Of a stretch of DNA of 64,000 nt, positions 60,532 through 64,000 are shown in pieces (within the stretch, counting starts at the first letter, position 1; each line of letters starts with the position of its first letter). The position numbers were made by a program, and so were the translations under genes. The notes below the pieces were generated by a model that was not told the origin of the DNA, did no database searches, and saw only the letters and a list, made by a program, of their open reading frames with translations. The stretch comes from Kordia algicida OT-1 (lineage in GTDB: Bacteria; Bacteroidota; Bacteroidia; Flavobacteriales; Flavobacteriaceae): NCBI RefSeq assembly GCF_000154725.1, contig NZ_DS544873.1, forward strand, positions 1,154,758 through 1,218,757. The letters are read 5' to 3'.

Positions 60532-61317
60532 ATGAATCAACCTTTAGCATATGTTCATCCTGGCGCAAAAATTGCAAAAAATGTTGTTGTAGAGCCTTTT
60601 ACAACCATTCATAACAATGTCATTATTGGCGAAGGAACTTGGATCGGTTCAAATGTAACCATCATGGAAGGAGCGCGAATCGGGAAAAACTGTAACATCT
60701 TTCCAGGTGCTGTCATATCTGCGCCACCACAAGATTTAAAATATCAAGGCGAAGATACCATTACTGAAATAGGAGACAACACCACCATTCGTGAGTGTGT
60801 TACCATCAACAAAGGAACTTCTGATCGTATGAAAACGGTAATTGGGAAAAACTGCCTAATCATGGCGTATTGCCACGTAGCGCACGATTGTATTGTGGGC
60901 GATAATTGCATTTTTTCAAATAACAGTACGTTAGCAGGACATATCACTGTGGGCGATCATGTCATCCTTGCGGGAATGACGGCTGTACATCAATTCTGTT
61001 CCATCGGAAACCACGCGTTCGTTACGGGCGGTTCGTTAGTACGAAAAGATGTGCCACCATACGTAAAAGCAGCTCGTGAACCATTATCATACGTAGGAAT
61101 CAACTCTGTTGGTTTGCGTAGACGTGGTTTTACAACCGAAAAAATTCGCGAGATTCAAAACATATTTAGAATTCTCTACCAAAAAAATTACAACAACACG
61201 CAAGCTGCTGAAATCATTGAAGCAGAAATGGAAGCCACTACAGAGCGTGATGAAATCTTACAATTCATCAAAAACTCTCATAGAGGAATCATGAAAGGAT
61301 ATATTACATCAAATTAA
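60532..61317 (+). CDS. lpxA: Acyl-ACP:UDP-N-acetylglucosamine O-acyltransferase
   Basis: A 261-residue left-handed beta-helix enzyme that starts lipid A synthesis. The catalytic His is in MAYCHVAHDCIVGDNC, the acyl-chain ruler region in FSNNSTLAGHITVGDHV, and the C-terminal helical domain starts NSVGLRRRGFTTEKIREI. The sequence 'AISAPPQDLKYQGEDT' is characteristic of LpxA. In the lpx operon, 12 bases ahead of efp. Confidence 0.96.
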   Translation: MNQPLAYVHPGAKIAKNVVVEPFTTIHNNVIIGEGTWIGSNVTIMEGARIGKNCNIFPGAVISAPPQDLKYQGEDTITEIGDNTTIRECVTINKGTSDRMKTVIGKNCLIMAYCHVAHDCIVGDNCIFSNNSTLAGHITVGDHVILAGMTAVHQFCSIGNHAFVTGGSLVRKDVPPYVKAAREPLSYVGINSVGLRRRGFTTEKIREIQNIFRILYQKNYNNTQAAEIIEAEMEATTERDEILQFIKNSHRGIMKGYITSN

Positions 61318-61329
61318 AAAAAATACAAC

Positions 61330-61896
61330 ATGGCAAGTACTTCAGATATTCGCAAAGGATTATGCATCCGTTACAACCACGACATCTATAAAATTGTAGA
61401 ATTTTTACACGTAAAACCAGGAAAAGGTCCTGCATTTGTGCGTACAAAACTAAAAAGTGTTACTACAGGAAAAGTAATTGATAACACATTTTCTGCAGGT
61501 CATAAAATTGATGATGTACGTGTAGAAACACACACATTTCAGTATTTATACAATGATGGCGATACATTTCACTTTATGAATACACAAGATTACAATCAAA
61601 TTACGTTGCAAAAAACAGCTTTAGATGCTCCAGATTTATTAAAAGAAGGAGAAAATGTAAAAATCTTAATCAACTCAGAAGACAATGCTCCATTATCTGT
61701 AGAAATGCCAGCAAGTGTTATTCTAGAAGTGACGCATACGGAGCCAGGCGTAAAAGGAAATACAGCAACGAATGCTACCAAACCTGCAACAGTGGAAACA
61801 GGCGCAAGAGTCAATGTGCCATTATTCATCAATGAAGGAGATAAAATCAAAGTAGAGACAGAAAAAGGTTCCTACATGGAACGCATAAAAGAATAA
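61330..61896 (+). CDS. efp: Translation elongation factor P
   Basis: A 188-residue three-domain EF-P that relieves ribosome stalling at polyproline stretches. The KOW domain loop is VKPGKGPAFVRTKL, with the modifiable position Lys32 retained; the C-terminal domain ends KVETEKGSYMERIKE. Such a factor is relevant to proteins with poly-Pro tails such as those at 15245-18281. It ends the lpx operon with a strong terminator. Confidence 0.97.
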   Translation: MASTSDIRKGLCIRYNHDIYKIVEFLHVKPGKGPAFVRTKLKSVTTGKVIDNTFSAGHKIDDVRVETHTFQYLYNDGDTFHFMNTQDYNQITLQKTALDAPDLLKEGENVKILINSEDNAPLSVEMPASVILEVTHTEPGVKGNTATNATKPATVETGARVNVPLFINEGDKIKVETEKGSYMERIKE

Positions 61897-61904
61897 ACAT
61901 TTCC

Positions 61905-61940
61905 AAAAGCGCAATCATACACATTGCGCTTTTTTATTTT
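61905..61940 (+). terminator. Hairpin terminator after efp
   Basis: AAAAGCGCAAT pairs perfectly with ATTGCGCTTTT around a 7-base loop and is followed by TTATTTT. It closes the lpx-efp operon. Confidence 0.9.
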
Positions 61941-61972
61941 AAAACACATCTGAATCCATAAAAAAATAACAG

Positions 61973-62914
61973 ATGAAACTCCCTAGAATACACACACTTA
62001 AAGAAATCGCTGAAATCATCAACACTTCGTATGTTGGTGACGCTACATTTCCTGTGCATGGAATGAACGAAATTCACGTAGTAGAAGCTGGTGATATTGT
62101 CTTTGTCGATCATCCAAAATACTATGACAAGGCATTAGAATCAAAAGCCACGATTGTACTAATAAATAAACAAGTTGATTGCCCAGAAGGAAAAGCATTA
62201 TTAATTTCTGACGATCCTTTTCGAGATTTCAATACGCTTACCAATCACTTTCGTCCGTTTGTGCATGCGACAGCAGCTATTTCGCCTTCTGCTACAATTG
62301 GAGAACGCACCATCATTCAGCCAAACTGTTTTATTGGAAACAATGTTACTATTGGTGATGATTGTCTGATTCATGCTAATGTTGCTATTTATGACAATGC
62401 AGTTATAGGGAACAACGTCACCATTCATTCAGGAACGGTTTTAGGAGCAGATGCTTTTTATTACAAAAAACGTCCTGAAGGCTTTGATAAATTGCGTTCT
62501 GGTGGGCGTGTTGTTTTAGAAGATAATGTAGACTTGGGTTCGTTATGTACGATTGATAAAGGTGTTACTGGCGATACAACCATCAAAGAAGGTACTAAAA
62601 TTGACAATCAAGTGCATGTAGGACACGATACTGTCATTGGAAAAAAATGTTTAATCGCTTCTCAAACGGGAATTGCAGGTTGTGTAGTCATTGAAGATGA
62701 AGTGACTATTTGGGGACAAGTAGGAATTACAAGTGGAATCACGATAGGAGCAAAGGCAGTAATTTCGGCACAATCTGGCGTAAGCAAAAGTCTAGAAGGT
62801 GGAAAAAGTTACTTTGGAACTCCTGCAGATGATTTTAGGAAAAAATACAAGGAAATTGCGTCAATTCGTCAAATTCCAGAATTGATAAAAAAAATAGAAA
62901 ACTTAAAAGAATAA
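61973..62914 (+). CDS. Second LpxD-like UDP-3-O-acylglucosamine N-acyltransferase
   Basis: A 313-residue hexapeptide-repeat protein with an LpxD-like N-terminal domain (EAGDIVFVDHPKYYDKALES) and beta-helix (IGNNVTIHSGTVLGADAFYY), and a His in IDNQVHVGHDTVIGKKCLI that aligns with the LpxD catalytic His. It is shorter than, and clearly distinct from, the LpxD at 58027-59055, and lies just after efp, beyond the terminator. It could acylate a different sugar nucleotide; database names usually copy LpxD. Confidence 0.88.
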   Translation: MKLPRIHTLKEIAEIINTSYVGDATFPVHGMNEIHVVEAGDIVFVDHPKYYDKALESKATIVLINKQVDCPEGKALLISDDPFRDFNTLTNHFRPFVHATAAISPSATIGERTIIQPNCFIGNNVTIGDDCLIHANVAIYDNAVIGNNVTIHSGTVLGADAFYYKKRPEGFDKLRSGGRVVLEDNVDLGSLCTIDKGVTGDTTIKEGTKIDNQVHVGHDTVIGKKCLIASQTGIAGCVVIEDEVTIWGQVGITSGITIGAKAVISAQSGVSKSLEGGKSYFGTPADDFRKKYKEIASIRQIPELIKKIENLKE

Positions 62915-62986
62915 AATAGATTTTCCGTAGAAAAAGTATTTACAGATAAAATTCAAAAAATACTTTACAAATACTCTAGAAAAAAC

Positions 62987-62994
62987 TATTTTTG
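62987..62994 (+). promoter_or_regulatory. -7 promoter box for sucD
   Basis: TATTTTTG fits TAnnTTTG and lies 23 bases before the sucD ATG at 63018. Confidence 0.45.
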
Positions 62995-63017
62995 TTCAGC
63001 CAAAAAACAAATATCAA

Positions 63018-63890
63018 ATGAGCGTTTTAGTAAACAAAGATTCAAAAATAATTGTTCAAGGATTTACAGGAAGTGAAGGAACATTTCATGCAGGTCAAAT
63101 GATTGAGTACGGAACTAACGTAGTTGGTGGTGTAACTCCAGGAAAAGGTGGACAAACACATTTAGACAAGCCTGTTTTTAACACAGTTTCTGAAGCTGTA
63201 GAAAAAGTTGGAGCAGATACTACAATTATTTTTGTGCCGCCAGCATTTGCTGCCGATGCAATTATGGAAGCTGCCGATGCAGGAATCAAAGTAATTATTA
63301 CAATTACAGAAGGAATTCCTGTTGCAGACATGACAAAAGTTGCTGCTTACATTAGCGACAAAGACTGTCGTTTAGTAGGTCCTAACTGTCCAGGTGTGAT
63401 TACGCCAGGAGAAGCAAAAGTAGGAATCATGCCAGGATTTGTTTTCAAAGAAGGAAAAGTAGGAATCGTTTCAAAATCAGGAACATTAACATATGAAGCT
63501 GCCGATCAAGTAGTAAAACAAGGTTTAGGAATTACAACAGCCATCGGAATTGGTGGAGATCCAATTATTGGAACTACGACAAAAGAAGCTGTTGAATTAC
63601 TAATCAATGATGAAGCTACAGAATGTGTGGTAATGATTGGAGAAATTGGTGGTCAATTAGAAGCAGATGCTGCTAAATGGTACAAAGAAAGCGGAAGCAA
63701 AAAGCCAGTTGTTGGTTTTATTGCAGGAGAAACAGCACCAAAAGGAAGAACAATGGGACACGCCGGAGCTATTGTTGGTGGAGCTGATGATACCGCAGAA
63801 GCAAAGAAAAGAATCATGCGCGAATGTGGAATTCACGTAGTAGATTCGCCAGCAGAAATTGGAAAAAAAGTTGCAGAAGTAGTTGGATAA
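63018..63890 (+). CDS. sucD: Succinate--CoA ligase, alpha subunit
   Basis: A 290-residue subunit of the TCA-cycle enzyme that makes ATP/GTP from succinyl-CoA. The CoA-binding start is [20 protein letters not shown], with [35 protein letters not shown] and the phospho-histidine in [10 protein letters not shown]. The beta subunit gene is not adjacent within the window. Monocistronic with its own promoter box and terminator. Confidence 0.96.
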   Translation: MSVLVNKDSKIIVQGFTGSEGTFHAGQMIEYGTNVVGGVTPGKGGQTHLDKPVFNTVSEAVEKVGADTTIIFVPPAFAADAIMEAADAGIKVIITITEGIPVADMTKVAAYISDKDCRLVGPNCPGVITPGEAKVGIMPGFVFKEGKVGIVSKSGTLTYEAADQVVKQGLGITTAIGIGGDPIIGTTTKEAVELLINDEATECVVMIGEIGGQLEADAAKWYKESGSKKPVVGFIAGETAPKGRTMGHAGAIVGGADDTAEAKKRIMRECGIHVVDSPAEIGKKVAEVVG

Positions 63891-63913
63891 CAACAAACGC
63901 AATCAAAATATAT

Positions 63914-63946
63914 AAAAGCGTAGTATCATTTTGATACTGCGCTTTT
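63914..63946 (+). terminator. Hairpin terminator after sucD
   Basis: AAAAGCGTAGTATCA pairs with TGATACTGCGCTTTT (one G-U) around a three-base loop, then TT. The remaining bases to the window end show no gene. Confidence 0.9.
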
Positions 63947-64000
63947 TTCTTTTCTAAAAGATTAATTTCCTTTAAAACCTTAATCCTAATGACTTTTCTT

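Noticed and set aside
1-64000. CRISPR arrays, tRNA or rRNA genes, insertion sequences, prophage or toxin-antitoxin modules
   Set aside because: No spaced direct repeats, cloverleaf-like sequences, transposase motifs or phage structural genes were found on reading either strand.

Overview
The window is a low-GC chromosomal segment from a marine-type member of the Flavobacteriaceae (Bacteroidota), plausibly Kordia or a close relative; the genus is inferred, not proven. Pointers are the type IX secretion regulator PorX, a fused LpxC-FabZ, Bacteroidota-type -7 promoter boxes (TAnnTTTG), very weak ribosome binding sites, several GG-leader small peptides, and a density of about one gene per 900 bases. 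No tRNA, rRNA, CRISPR array, insertion sequence or phage gene was recognised.

Layout. 1-5000: the 3' part of a TPR/AraC-type regulator, three small GG-leader peptides flanked by a direct repeat, a MATE exporter, a PAP2 phosphatase and a fourth small peptide. 4878-13045: MeaB, a repeat-rich gap, then two paralogous cassettes of ECF sigma factor, membrane anti-sigma-like protein and exported beta-rich protein, with a TlpA-like thioredoxin/DUF3738 fusion between them. 13127-18281: a NarL-type two-component pair, a membrane protein, and three exported proteins that share an apparently undescribed repeat module and an 'LSPPP' tail. 18657-32744: MsrA, a third ECF sigma pair, a sterol desaturase-like oxygenase, SecA, a cobalamin adenosyltransferase operon with two tiny membrane proteins, and an M1 aminopeptidase. 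32746-45409: glutamate synthase-like FMN enzyme, M20 amidohydrolase, a histidine phosphatase fused to a likely dead dual-specificity phosphatase, YihY, TerC, an XRE regulator facing an M14 carboxypeptidase across six operator-like palindromes, an Lrp regulator and PEP carboxylase. 45716-54957: AraC regulator, DinB, AroB, proline dehydrogenase, alanine dehydrogenase, three tandem lipoprotein/membrane-protein cassettes with out-of-frame overlaps, and TsaE. 55135-63890: PorX, an HD phosphohydrolase, then lpxD, lpxC-fabZ, lpxA, efp, a second lpxD-like gene and sucD.

Most of the window is ordinary core metabolism and envelope biogenesis: lipid A synthesis, protein export by SecA and T9SS control, oxaloacetate replenishment, proline and alanine use, and cobalamin-dependent metabolism (MeaB and the adenosyltransferase). 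The most unusual material is (i) the triplicated lipoprotein/membrane-protein cassettes at 52063-54333, where the second gene must start inside the first in another frame and one copy has lost its ATG; (ii) the 'LSPPP'-tailed repeat family at 15245-18281; (iii) the histidine phosphatase/pseudophosphatase fusion; (iv) the twin sigma cassettes; (v) the orphan GG-leader peptides; and (vi) the operator array around the XRE regulator. All function statements rest on reading motifs by eye; no database search was run.
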